Below are positions 1 to 6,758 of a stretch of 12,116 nt of DNA, one piece after another (position 1 is the first letter of the stretch; each line of letters starts with the position of its first letter). Made by a program: the position numbers and the translations under genes. The notes beneath the pieces were generated by a model. The model ran no database searches. It was given only the letters and a program-made list of their open reading frames with translations, and was not told the DNA's origin. Source of the DNA: an uncultured Fretibacterium sp. (GTDB lineage Bacteria; Synergistota; Synergistia; Synergistales; Aminobacteriaceae); assembly GCA_937915755.1 (NCBI GenBank), contig CALGGR010000186.1:1-12116 (forward strand), in the 5' to 3' direction.

Positions 1-826
1 CAGGCTCGGGGGTCACCGCGGGCTTTTCCACGGGATCGCTGGAGATATATTTGAGAACGTAGTTCTCGGTGACGTCCTTATTGCCGTGCTTGATCACAGC
101 GGAGGAGGGCGTGCAGATAAACTGCCCATCCTGTTCGGTGACCGTGAGCGTCACCTCGTCGATGGTGTCACCCTCAACGAGCTGACCCTGGTAAGTATAG
201 AAGTCAGGAACAAAGCTGTCATCCTGCTGAATAGGGACATTGGCAAGGATGGTGATGATCGGGGTCCAACTGGCCTCCACGCGGCAGTCTGCAAAGGGGA
301 GGAATTCCTCTTCGGGATCCAGGGAGAGGGTCGCGCCATTGCCGTAGCGGACCAGCCAGCCGGAGAATTGCCGGGTATCGGTGTCTTCGGGGGCCTCGGA
401 AGCTGTAAAGGCTTTTCCGGGCGCAAGCTTGGTTTCCGTGCCAGAGGATTTGTCATCCAAGGCTTCCGTAACGGTGAGCTCTTTCTCCGGATCAACAGCG
501 GACAGGACTACGGTAAGAGTGTAGACCTTGGGATCCTCTGTGGAAAAGGAAGAGAACAGCTTCTCGTTGAAAAGCGCCTTCTTCTCTTGATCCACGTCCT
601 TCTCTTCGTCTTCTTCCTCCTGTTCTGCCGAGCGCTCTTCTTCCCGTTCTTTTATTTTGCGCCAGTTGGCTTCCAACTGTTCGCGCAAGGTCGGACGATT
701 TTCGCTTGTGCCATTGACATTTCTCTTTTTGCCGTAGGCTTCGGCAAACGGTACTCCGCCATTTGCCCGTCCATACGCTTCATCTGTTGGAACTCCGCCG
801 TATGCTGTGGCGCCGTTTTTCGCAGC
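1..826 (-). CDS. Internal fragment of a large repeat-containing surface/adhesin-like protein (partial at both ends)
   Basis: A single minus-strand frame (codons at 2-4, 5-7 and so on) stays open from about 829 down to the window edge, with no start or stop, so both ends are missing. Reading N to C it shows: a low-complexity stretch with repeated AYG and GGVP motifs (about 815-735); a strongly charged Glu/Lys/Arg segment likely to be helical or coiled coil (about 700-570); then beta-rich text containing GWLVRYGNGATLSLDPEEEF and later VIKHGNKDVTENYVLKY, ending in a Pro/Glu-rich linker (PVEKPAVTPEP). The last module resembles the MBG/YDG-like beta domains that occur in tandem in Gram-positive surface proteins. 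The architecture is typical of an extracellular stalk, with function probably adhesive or structural. The real protein is longer on both sides. The exact domain family is not secure. GC-rich synonymous codons differ from the neighbouring piece. Confidence 0.6.
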
Positions 827-830
827 AGGC
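811..830. other. Probable chimeric seam between two unrelated genomes (piece A / piece B)
   Basis: The minus-strand adhesin frame carries recognisable protein text (AYGGVP repeats) down to about 811, and from about 814 onward the plus strand carries recognisable AraC-family regulator text (RFSQQASASISELGS). Neither gene has a start or stop near here. Two opposite-strand genes cut mid-domain at the same point fit a join between unrelated sequences, possibly through a short shared stretch around 811-826. A real rearrangement is a less likely alternative. Confidence 0.65.
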
Positions 831-1191
831 CTCCGCTTCAATCTCCGAGTTGGGCAGTACGTCGCTCGACAGCGACCTGTTGCTCCGCATGGAACGCATC
901 ATCGAAGATAATTTGGCTAACAGCGAGCTGTCTGTCGATATGCTGGCACATGAACTCGGCATCAGCCGTTCCGGTCTTTTCTCCAAAATTAAGACGTTGA
1001 GCGATGTATCTCCCAACGAAATGATTCAGACCGTCAGACTCAAAAAGGCTGCCTCTATGCTTGCACAGGGCAGATACCGCATCAGCGAGGTCTGCTATAT
1101 GGTAGGCTTCAGCAGTCCGTCGTATTTCTCCAAGTGTTTCCAGAAGCAGTTCGGCGTCAAGCCGGGCGAGTATCAGCAGCCGACAGAGTAA
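811..1191 (+). CDS. C-terminal AraC-type DNA-binding domain of a (probable hybrid two-component) regulator, 5' truncated
   Basis: About 126 residues are readable to a TAA at 1189-1191. The text contains two helix-turn-helix units of the AraC/XylS family: LSVDMLAHELGISRSGLFSK (first HTH) and ISEVCYMVGFSSPSYFSKCF followed by QKQFGVKPGEY (second HTH, the family's most conserved stretch). The preceding linker (LLLRMERIIEDNLANSELSV) is of the kind that joins the receiver domain to the HTH in Bacteroidota hybrid two-component systems, which control polysaccharide-utilisation and similar loci. Sensor, kinase and receiver parts are absent because the sequence changes identity upstream at about 811-830. 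The apparent ATG at 763 lies in the foreign piece and is not a real start. It converges on the toxin cassette and shares a terminator hairpin with it. HTH assignment is secure; membership of the hybrid type is inferred. Confidence 0.8.
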   Translation, partial: RRFSQQASASISELGSTSLDSDLLLRMERIIEDNLANSELSVDMLAHELGISRSGLFSKIKTLSDVSPNEMIQTVRLKKAASMLAQGRYRISEVCYMVGFSSPSYFSKCFQKQFGVKPGEYQQPTE

Positions 1192-1240
1192 TTCCGAAGT
1201 TCTACCTTTATGTTTTTTGCGGCCGATGCCATACGGACAA

Positions 1241-1285
1241 AAAATCTCGCAACTGCATTTTTGGGGATGCGGTTGCAAGAAAAAT
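1241..1285. terminator. Bidirectional hairpin terminator between convergent genes
   Basis: The arms at 1245-1258 and 1267-1280 pair over 14 positions with one mismatch and one G-T pair, around an 8-base loop. On the minus strand the hairpin is followed by a run of six T (1239-1244), so it should terminate the toxin/immunity transcript arriving from 1448. On the plus strand it is followed by AAAAATTT, a weaker tail that may still serve the regulator gene. The rest of 1286-1447 is AT-rich, with nothing I can assign. Confidence 0.6.
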
Positions 1286-1447
1286 TTGATGTTTATGAAA
1301 AATATTTGATGGCGATTTCTAAAAATAGATTTACGTAAGGTCTCTAATTCTCAACAATTCTGAATACCAGGAGATTAAAATTCTCTCAATTCTCAAATTC
1401 CTGATTTTTAGATATTCCCTGATAAGAGTCTAAATTCAGAATTTATG

Positions 1448-2359
1448 TTATTCCAATTCTTTACGTAGATTTTTTATTTTGTTGATAAGTTCGTATTTTT
1501 CATAATTATTTGGAATATTGGGAGAATTAATTATCTCCATAATAATGAATAAATACGTCAGATTTTCGATGGAATACTCCTTGCTGTTCAATGGATTATA
1601 AATCCTTATATATGTCTTTGAATCACTTAACTCAATAATGTGTGGTTTGGGGTTATCAAAAAACAAAGCATAAGCACAATAGTTTCCATTTGTACTTTCC
1701 AATAATCCAATTTTTTCATAAAGATTGTAATATCTGTATTCACACTTTTTCCCATAAGCTATCATTTGCCATTTTTCAATCAATGATTGTTTTATCTTTT
1801 GTTCCAAGAAATGACAAGAATCCAAATTTATTTTTTTGGAAACTATCGGGAAGAAATCTTCTCTCTTGATAGTTCTCCAGATTGCGACAAATTCATCTGT
1901 TTCATAGTTAAACATGGCTTCTGTTTCTGGATAGTGGTATAAATGTGTTGCAAAACTCTCTATCAAAAAGATTGCGTTATCTGCGGAATCTAATGGTAGA
2001 ATAGAAAAGACCGAATCAATAAATTCATCGAAATTCCATATTGTTTTATATTCATTCACCATTCTAATTGCCATATAATGGCCAGAATGACTTGAAAAAA
2101 ACGGTTCTGTATAATATGCAAATGCGTAGTTTGAGCCGCGAACAACATGTTCATATAATTTCATTTGAGAAGGTACAAGATATTTTTGAGAACCGGTAAA
2201 CTTGGCTTCAAAAAACGATAACGTCTCTTTCATGAAATTAGCAGGAACAGGTACTTCTGTCCAAATTCTATCAGAATTGGAGCAAACATTGTTGTATCGA
2301 GATGCAAATAATTGCCCACGAACCAACAACAATATTATTATGAACAAAATTTTCTTCAT
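1448..2359 (-). CDS. Secreted protein of unknown family; candidate immunity protein for the upstream RHS toxin
   Basis: I do not recognise the family. With the ATG at 2359 the product is 303 aa and opens with a textbook signal peptide (MKKILFIIILLLV, a polar turn, then LFAS near residue 20), with no lipobox cysteine, so it should be soluble in the periplasm or secreted. A TTG at 2374 in the same frame would add five residues before the signal peptide and overlap the toxin's stop codon, but I prefer the ATG. The body is rich in Phe, Tyr, Asn and Ile, with no transmembrane segment and no catalytic motif I can name. The start lies 4 bases after the RHS stop, so the pair is co-transcribed and probably translationally coupled. 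Position directly after an RHS tip, export signal and low GC like the tip all fit an immunity protein for a toxin acting outside the cytoplasm. That role is inference. A second effector or an accessory lipid- or wall-binding protein are alternatives. Confidence 0.6.
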   Translation of the reverse strand: MKKILFIIILLLVRGQLFASRYNNVCSNSDRIWTEVPVPANFMKETLSFFEAKFTGSQKYLVPSQMKLYEHVVRGSNYAFAYYTEPFFSSHSGHYMAIRMVNEYKTIWNFDEFIDSVFSILPLDSADNAIFLIESFATHLYHYPETEAMFNYETDEFVAIWRTIKREDFFPIVSKKINLDSCHFLEQKIKQSLIEKWQMIAYGKKCEYRYYNLYEKIGLLESTNGNYCAYALFFDNPKPHIIELSDSKTYIRIYNPLNSKEYSIENLTYLFIIMEIINSPNIPNNYEKYELINKIKNLRKELE

Positions 2360-2363
2360 TTTT

Positions 2364-4650
2364 TTACTTATCAAGTTCTTTCCTTTTAATGGAATCCAAT
2401 TCTTTATGAAAATTATTTTCCTCTTGTTTTGGTTTTTCCTCTACATTTCCTCCAGGATTTTTTCTAGAATTGGAATTATCATCTGTTCCATGTACAAACT
2501 CATGTAATAGTGTGCCAGTCATTACTTCATCAACTGTGACAGGAATATCCTTGCTAATACCTTTGCGTACCTGACCCAAACTCGTCCCTGCATTGATTTC
2601 CTGAATATTAGTCTCTGTCGAACCCTGATAAATTGTAATAGCCTCTGTTCCATCTTCTTTATGCGTTGTGCTGCCAAAAATCAAGGTTCCTGGTTTATCC
2701 GCATTCAACTCTATTTCATTCGAAATACATACAGAAAATGTAGTTGAACAATCTATTACTGCTTGAAATAGTTTACGACCTGTTTCCGTTTTTTTCGCAA
2801 TATTCCATAGCTTGTTAGTATCTGGATTGGCATTGTTGAGTTTCCAATTTTTGGTGTCAATGGAGACAAATTCATTATTGACACCCTTTAGTTTTCTTCC
2901 ATCCGGATCCACGCAATTCACCGGATCTCCACCACAATAAGAATATGGAGACAGACGATAATATTTTTCAGCCAGCGGGTCGATGCTGTTGAATCTTCCC
3001 AGCTTGGCATCCTGCTGTCGGGCGTGGAAATCGTACAAGTCCAATCCGAAAGACCTGTCCAATTCTTTACCGCTATACTTGAACTGCTGCGCGTCGGGGT
3101 TGGTGCTTATGTCGGCCATCAACTCGCCGTAGGGATAGTAGTGCGTCACCTGCTCCGTGCGGTTCGTTGCGGCATTGACTACCATGCGGTTGTTGCCCTG
3201 ATAATCTTGGATATAGTAATGACAACCGTTCAGCTTTCCTTGACCATCAAACGAATAATAACCTCCATCGAACGAAAACATCGAGGGCTTGCCATTGGTG
3301 AAAATGTAGCCGTTGGTGTAGTCCTTTTGGGTACTTGTTTTGACAGTCTTTTTTGTCGCAGAGGTGTAGGTTTTATGGACGGCGCGCAACTTGCGACCAT
3401 CAGGAGCATAGACATATTCGATGTCATTATTGCTGCCAGAAACCTTGACAGGATGCCCCAAAAGGTCATATTCGAAGGTCAGACCCTTGTTTTTGTCCTG
3501 TGTCAGGTTGCCATTCGCATCGTAAAGATATTCGACATCCTCATCAGCACCATTCACAAAATCGAAGTTGCTGTAATATGGATCGCCACAAGCCCAAGGA
3601 TTGTAGGAAACCACTTGGTTCCCATTGTATTCGATGTAGTCGTCCTCCACCGTGTCGTATCCGTCATAGTCACCGAACGAGAGTCGTCCCTGTCGGTAGA
3701 TGGACTCGATGTTGCTGTTCTTGTCGTACCAATACTGCACGCTGTAGTTTTCGTACTCACCGCCCTGATTGGAAATGAGTTCGAGAACCGAAGAGTTGTC
3801 GTTTATGTCCCAATGGCCATAGTAGCCATACTCCGCATTCCACAGTCGATTCATGCCGTCGTATTCGTAGTCGAACCGGCGCAACCTTCCGTTGGATGCG
3901 ACCTTCCAAGTCATGGCCGAGATGCTGCCGTTGAAGCAAGGTTTATTCCCTTCCGTTTCACGATAGAGTTTTTGCTCGAAACCGCCTGACGACGCAATTC
4001 GTTTCAACCAGCCGTGTAGGTTGTCGTATTCGTACGTCATGTCGGCCACAGCACCGCTGCGGCTTTTGCGAACGACGCGTCCGAAGTCATCATAGGCATA
4101 GGTTCCAACTGCGTTGCTCATATTGTTATCTCCGTCAGTGAAATGAATAACGGACGAAGTGGGCAGTTTAGTGTGCGCGGCTTCAAATTTATGTGTTATA
4201 AAACCATAACAAGGATTGGACGTCAGGGCATTTGCGGATGCGTCATACAGGTAGATATCAAATGCCTCATTCTTCATGTCACCCACGAAATTGTAGCTAT
4301 AGCCCGTGAGGGTCAGATGCCTGCCGATGCCGATTTCCTTTCGCATAATCATGCGGCCGTGGTCATCATAAGTGTATGTGGTCAGAATCGGTTCGCCGTT
4401 GCTCGCCCGCTGCCATGTGCCGGTAAGTTGGCCATGGCAATATTGCCTGTTGATCGGTTCAAGGTCGGTTCCGTCAACATCGTTTTGGGGAATCAATACG
4501 GAATACTTCGTGCTGTCCAAGAAACTATAATTGTCGTAGAAATTACGGATTTCGTCATACAATACAGTGTTGCCGGCCGCGATGCTCTGCTTGGTCAGGC
4601 GACCCAACCCGTCGTATTCAAATTTGCGGGTTCGACCGTAAGATAATTTC
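2364..4650 (-). CDS. RHS/YD-repeat polymorphic toxin with HExxH C-terminal tip, 5' truncated
   Basis: The visible part is about 760 residues. It starts with RHS/YD repeats (YDGLGRLTKQ, YDDHGRMIMRKE, YDDFGRVVRKS, YDANGNLTQD), which in this family form a beta-strand shell around the toxin. It continues with the RHS core (YYIQDYQGNNRMV, YPYGELM, KELDRSFGLDLYDFHARQQD, GRFNSIDPLAEKYY, SPYSYCGGDPVNCVDPDGR). After the DPDGR boundary (about 2890-2906) comes a tip of about 177 residues, unlike the shell and AT-rich, containing TLLHEFVHGTDD. HEFVH (2490-2504) is an HExxH motif of zinc metallopeptidases; the third metal ligand is not clear. The downstream gene is a candidate immunity protein. The first in-frame ATG (4688) lies inside hemW of the next piece, so the true N-terminus, signal peptide and export domain are missing. 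Toxin action is inferred from architecture. RHS identity is secure; protease activity is likely but unproven. Confidence 0.85.
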
Positions 4651-4654
4651 GTCA
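4635..4654. other. Probable chimeric seam between piece B and piece C
   Basis: RHS protein text (YGRTRKFEYDGLGRL) is convincing on the minus strand up to about 4640. From 4654 the plus strand carries the Shine-Dalgarno sequence and start of hemW. The RHS frame stays open by chance into hemW. There is no room for an RHS start, promoter or signal peptide, and the gene style changes from Bacteroidota-like to Synergistota-like. An assembly join is the simplest reading. Confidence 0.65.
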
Positions 4655-4667
4655 AAGGAGAATTATC

Positions 4668-5762
4668 ATGAACGGAAAATTTCGTCATCCAACATCACTA
4701 TACATACATGTTCCATTCTGCGAGAGGAAGTGCGGTTACTGTTCGTTCTATAGCGTAACAGGAAGGGAATATGTATCGTCATATATTGAAGCACTCAGCC
4801 GTGAGGCAACCCGTTATTCCAAACATGGCCGGGTCCCTTTGTCGACACTCTACATCGGCGGAGGGACTCCAACAGTCCTTAGCCTCAACGAATGGGAAAA
4901 GCTGACCGCGATAATTCATCAGAATTTCGACACGTCATCAATAATTGAGGCAACATGCGAGGCAAATCCCAACTCCCTAACCCCTGAGCTTGTCGCGTTC
5001 CTGAAGACCAATAATTTCACTCGAATAAGTCTCGGAGTGCAGAGCCTCATAGATTCGGAGCTTGAGACATTAGGACGCATTCATGATTCTGAGTTGGCAA
5101 GAAACGCAATGAGACTCGTGAAATCTTCGGGGCTGAATTTGAACTGTGATTTGATTTTCGCAGTTCCGGGACAGACTTTGAGGACTTGGGATTATTCTCT
5201 GCGTTCTGTGATAGAGTACGCGAATCACATCTCATGCTACCAGCTCACACTTGAGGAGGACGCTCCAATGTGGGCGAAGTACGGCGGCGATGACCTGAAT
5301 AACGCAGGCTACAAGTTTTACAGGTACGCGCAGTATTTGTTGCCGCTACATGGTTTCACGCAGTATGAAATCTCGAATTTCGCGCCGTCGGGTTACGAGT
5401 GCAAGCACAATATGGCATACTGGGATCATTCAGATGTTATTGCGCTTGGGCCGTCTGCTGTGAGCTATGTTGACGGAGTGAGGTATTCGAATCCTCGAAC
5501 GCTTGAGGAATACATGGCCGGAGTTGATGGAACGAGAGAGAAATTATCCCCGCGAGATTCGGCAATCGAGCTTGCGATACTATCACTGAGGACGAAATGG
5601 GGAGTCTCACGCGCTGACTTGCTGCCTGAAATTGAGGAGGCAATATCGAGAATGCCCGCTGATTTGTTCATGATTACCCCTCAGAGAATCGCATTAACCC
5701 CGCGGGGAATGAGGCTCGGAAATTCTGTGTGGTCTGAAATTATGCTTTACGCTGAATGTTAG
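4668..5762 (+). CDS. hemW: HemW-like radical SAM heme chaperone (oxygen-independent coproporphyrinogen III oxidase-like)
   Basis: The product is 364 aa, close to the usual HemW length. The radical SAM motif CxxxCxxC is at residues 18-25 (CERKCGYC), within HVPFCERKCGYCSF. GGGTPTVL (64-71) is the SAM-binding glycine motif. EANPNSLT, ISLGVQS and DLIFAVPGQT follow, in family order. HNMAYWDHSD is the HNxxYW signature seen in HemW proteins, and the C-terminal winged-helix-like end includes LTPRGMRLGNSVW. Known role: HemW binds heme and a [4Fe-4S] cluster and delivers heme to membrane acceptors; it lacks real HemN oxidase activity and was long misannotated as such. The start is supported by AAAGGAG at 4654-4660, 7 bases before ATG. 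Its promoter and any operon partner upstream are lost at the seam. Its TAG overlaps the stop codon of the convergent next gene by 4 bases. Confidence 0.9.
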   Translation: MNGKFRHPTSLYIHVPFCERKCGYCSFYSVTGREYVSSYIEALSREATRYSKHGRVPLSTLYIGGGTPTVLSLNEWEKLTAIIHQNFDTSSIIEATCEANPNSLTPELVAFLKTNNFTRISLGVQSLIDSELETLGRIHDSELARNAMRLVKSSGLNLNCDLIFAVPGQTLRTWDYSLRSVIEYANHISCYQLTLEEDAPMWAKYGGDDLNNAGYKFYRYAQYLLPLHGFTQYEISNFAPSGYECKHNMAYWDHSDVIALGPSAVSYVDGVRYSNPRTLEEYMAGVDGTREKLSPRDSAIELAILSLRTKWGVSRADLLPEIEEAISRMPADLFMITPQRIALTPRGMRLGNSVWSEIMLYAEC

Positions 5763-6250
5763 GCGCGGACTCTCATGTTGTTCTCGCTTATCGCTTTCTC
5801 AATAAGACGCTGGACTTCCTCAAGAGTTACTGTTGGAGTACGCTGCTCTTTCCGAAACTCCCAGAATTTGTTGACAAACGGCATTATGAGTATCGCTCCG
5901 AGAAGAACAAGTATCCAGTAAATATACGTGTGAGTATCATCAATCCGCTTATCCACCCCGTCAATTCGCTTGTCCAAACCGTCCATACGTGCGGACAGTT
6001 TTTTGTCAACGCCGTCAATTTTTTCTGACAGCTTTTTGTCGACACCGTCAATTTTTTCTGACAGTGCATCAATCTTACCTTCAAGGCGCGTTCCGAGATT
6101 CTCAATCTCTCCGTGAAGCCTCAGAAATAGCGTCTCCATCTTAGCGTCAAAAACGTCCTGCCTTACGTAAATGCTCATATCCTCTGAGGCAGCAAACGCT
6201 CCCGCACTCATAACACACACCAGCAACACCGCGAAAAGTAATCTCCTCAT
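5759..6250 (-). CDS. Exported coiled-coil protein with one C-terminal membrane helix, unknown function
   Basis: 163 aa from the ATG at 6250, preferred over the ATG at 6277 because it directly begins a signal peptide (MRRLLFAVLLVCVMSAGAFA) and has GGGAGG about 10 bases upstream. The mature part begins near residue 21. Residues about 36-105 form a heptad-like coiled coil made of near-identical 11-residue units (SEKIDGVDKKL occurs twice; variants ARMDGLDKRIDGVDKRI follow). A hydrophobic helix at about 109-126 (YIYWILVLLGAILIMPFV) is followed by a charged cytoplasm-like end with a short amphipathic helix (VTLEEVQRLIEKAISE). The protein probably sits in the inner membrane, with the coiled coil in the periplasm. 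Such small proteins are frequent in rumen and gut Synergistota, but I know of no assigned function. It converges with hemW and diverges from the SRP RNA gene. Confidence 0.75.
   Translation of the reverse strand: MRRLLFAVLLVCVMSAGAFAASEDMSIYVRQDVFDAKMETLFLRLHGEIENLGTRLEGKIDALSEKIDGVDKKLSEKIDGVDKKLSARMDGLDKRIDGVDKRIDDTHTYIYWILVLLGAILIMPFVNKFWEFRKEQRTPTVTLEEVQRLIEKAISENNMRVRA
5990..6065 (-). repeat. 33-bp tandem repeat inside the coiled-coil gene
   Basis: Two nearly perfect copies of a 33-base unit (about 6000-6032 and 6033-6065), with a more diverged copy before them, encode the 11-residue units SEKIDGVDKKL. The copies differ at a few bases (GTCAACGCC against GTCGACACC), so the expansion is recent but not brand new. 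The number of units may vary between strains and change coiled-coil length in whole 11-residue steps without breaking frame. Confidence 0.7.
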
Positions 6251-6278
6251 ATCCGTAACGCCTCCCGTTAAATTCATA

Positions 6279-6284
6279 ATTATA
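6279..6284 (-). promoter_or_regulatory. Candidate -10 box for the coiled-coil gene
   Basis: The minus strand reads TATAAT here, placing a start site near 6272 and a leader of about 20 bases containing GGGAGG before the ATG at 6250. I see no convincing -35 at normal spacing. It lies back to back with the SRP RNA promoter, so the two may interfere. Confidence 0.35.
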
Positions 6285-6297
6285 TTTTCTGATAATG

Positions 6298-6306
6298 TGG
6301 TAAAAT
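6298..6306 (+). promoter_or_regulatory. Extended -10 promoter of the SRP RNA gene
   Basis: TGGTAAAAT is an extended -10 (TGn plus a TAAAAT hexamer at 6301-6306). It sits 7 bases before the G at 6313, the first base of the SRP RNA closing stem, exactly where transcription should start. The -35 region is weak. A similar TGTGGTA element precedes the decarboxylase gene. Confidence 0.6.
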
Positions 6307-6312
6307 ATTCAA

Positions 6313-6406
6313 GTCCGGCTCAATGCGGCGGAGACCTGCGAACCGTGTCAGGTTGGGAACGAAGCAGCACTAAACGGGAAACTCTGGGTGCCATTGAATA
6401 CCGGAC
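6313..6406 (+). ncRNA. ffs: Small bacterial signal recognition particle RNA (4.5S type)
   Basis: This RNA of about 94 bases pairs with Ffh protein to form the signal recognition particle that targets membrane proteins. The diagnostic domain IV is present: GTCAGG, then a 3-bp stem around a GGAA tetraloop, then the asymmetric AGCAGC side (about 6346-6369). The ends form a perfect closing stem, GTCCGG at 6313-6318 with CCGGAC at 6401-6406. The size fits the short SRP RNAs that lack an Alu domain. Transcription likely starts at 6313 from the extended -10 just upstream. No T-run follows directly, so the 3' end may be processed from a longer transcript that stops at the hairpin at 6497-6535. Confidence 0.9.
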
Positions 6407-6487
6407 AATTTCATTCCTTCCTCACTCATTCATTGCAATTACGTAAAGTGATAATTTTTCTATAAGTTCATGTAAGTATTATTAAGA

Positions 6488-6666
6488 CAAAAAATAAGGT
6501 CTTATCCCTAGCAGAGATAAAACCTAAATTTTTTTGAGGGGGGTAAAACTATTTCAACGATCGAACAAGAACGAGGGTTCATCAATGTCATTATTCTTCC
6601 ACGAAAGCCCTTCTTGCAGGTGTAGAGCCTTCCTTATTGACTGAGTTCGTCATTTGTTCGTTACGT
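6488..6666 (-). ncRNA. Candidate small RNA of about 180 nt, possibly 6S-like; identity unknown
   Basis: A minus-strand transcript is predicted from about 6666 (7 bases past a consensus -10) to the terminator ending near 6488. The first about 110 bases fold as one long interrupted hairpin: 6664-6666 with 6557-6559, 6654-6660 with 6562-6568 (seven perfect pairs), 6647-6650 with 6571-6574, 6636-6640 with 6582-6586, and 6625-6632 with 6603-6610 (eight pairs, two of them G-T). A 5' end closed onto the 3' side, with an internal bubble and an apical stem, is reminiscent of 6S RNA, but I cannot show the conserved 6S features, so this is only a suggestion. No gene lies downstream on this strand, so it is not a leader. 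A 31-codon open stretch without a start codon also lies inside, so a short coding remnant is an alternative. Confidence 0.5.
6489..6535. terminator. Bidirectional intrinsic terminator between SRP RNA and the minus-strand small RNA
   Basis: AGGTCTTATC (6497-6506) pairs with GATAAAACCT (6516-6525), with one mismatch and a 9-base loop. A T-run follows on the plus strand (6529-6535). A-rich sequence at 6489-6496 gives a T-run on the minus strand. It can therefore end both the plus-strand SRP precursor and the minus-strand small RNA. Confidence 0.7.
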
Positions 6667-6671
6667 CAAAC

Positions 6672-6699
6672 ATTATAACCTGAATTTTCTATGTGTCAA
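6672..6699 (-). promoter_or_regulatory. Consensus sigma70-type promoter, minus strand
   Basis: Minus-strand TTGACA (6694-6699) and TATAAT (6672-6677) both match the consensus perfectly, separated by 16 bases. It is the strongest promoter visible in the window. It drives nothing that looks like a normal protein gene, which is the main reason for proposing a small RNA gene below it. Confidence 0.7.
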
Positions 6700-6758
6700 T
6701 ACGTGAAAATTTTTCGCAACGAATAAGTAACAGTTACAATAGTGCAAAACAGAAAAAA

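Noticed and set aside
763..810. ATG at 763 as the start of a complete small AraC regulator
   Set aside because: The first codons lie over the adhesin fragment, and the text becomes regulator-like only after about 811. The gene is truncated, not small.
86..1000. Long plus-strand open frame of 304 codons over the window start
   Set aside because: It is the shadow of the minus-strand adhesin fragment and then of the regulator. It has biased composition and crosses the seam.
3024..3989. Plus-strand open frame of 321 codons
   Set aside because: It lies entirely antisense to the well-supported RHS repeats, has no ribosome site, and its text is low-complexity Val/Ile-rich shadow sequence.
4651..4688. 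ATG at 4688 as the real start of the RHS gene
   Set aside because: It lies inside hemW. It has no signal peptide and the family needs a longer N-terminus.
6171..6446. Plus-strand open frame of 91 codons
   Set aside because: It runs through the coiled-coil gene's 5' end and the SRP RNA, so it cannot be a protein gene.
6726..6736. Perfect small palindrome GTAACAGTTAC as an operator
   Set aside because: The arms are only five bases, with no second copy and no regulator nearby. Chance is likely in AT-rich DNA.
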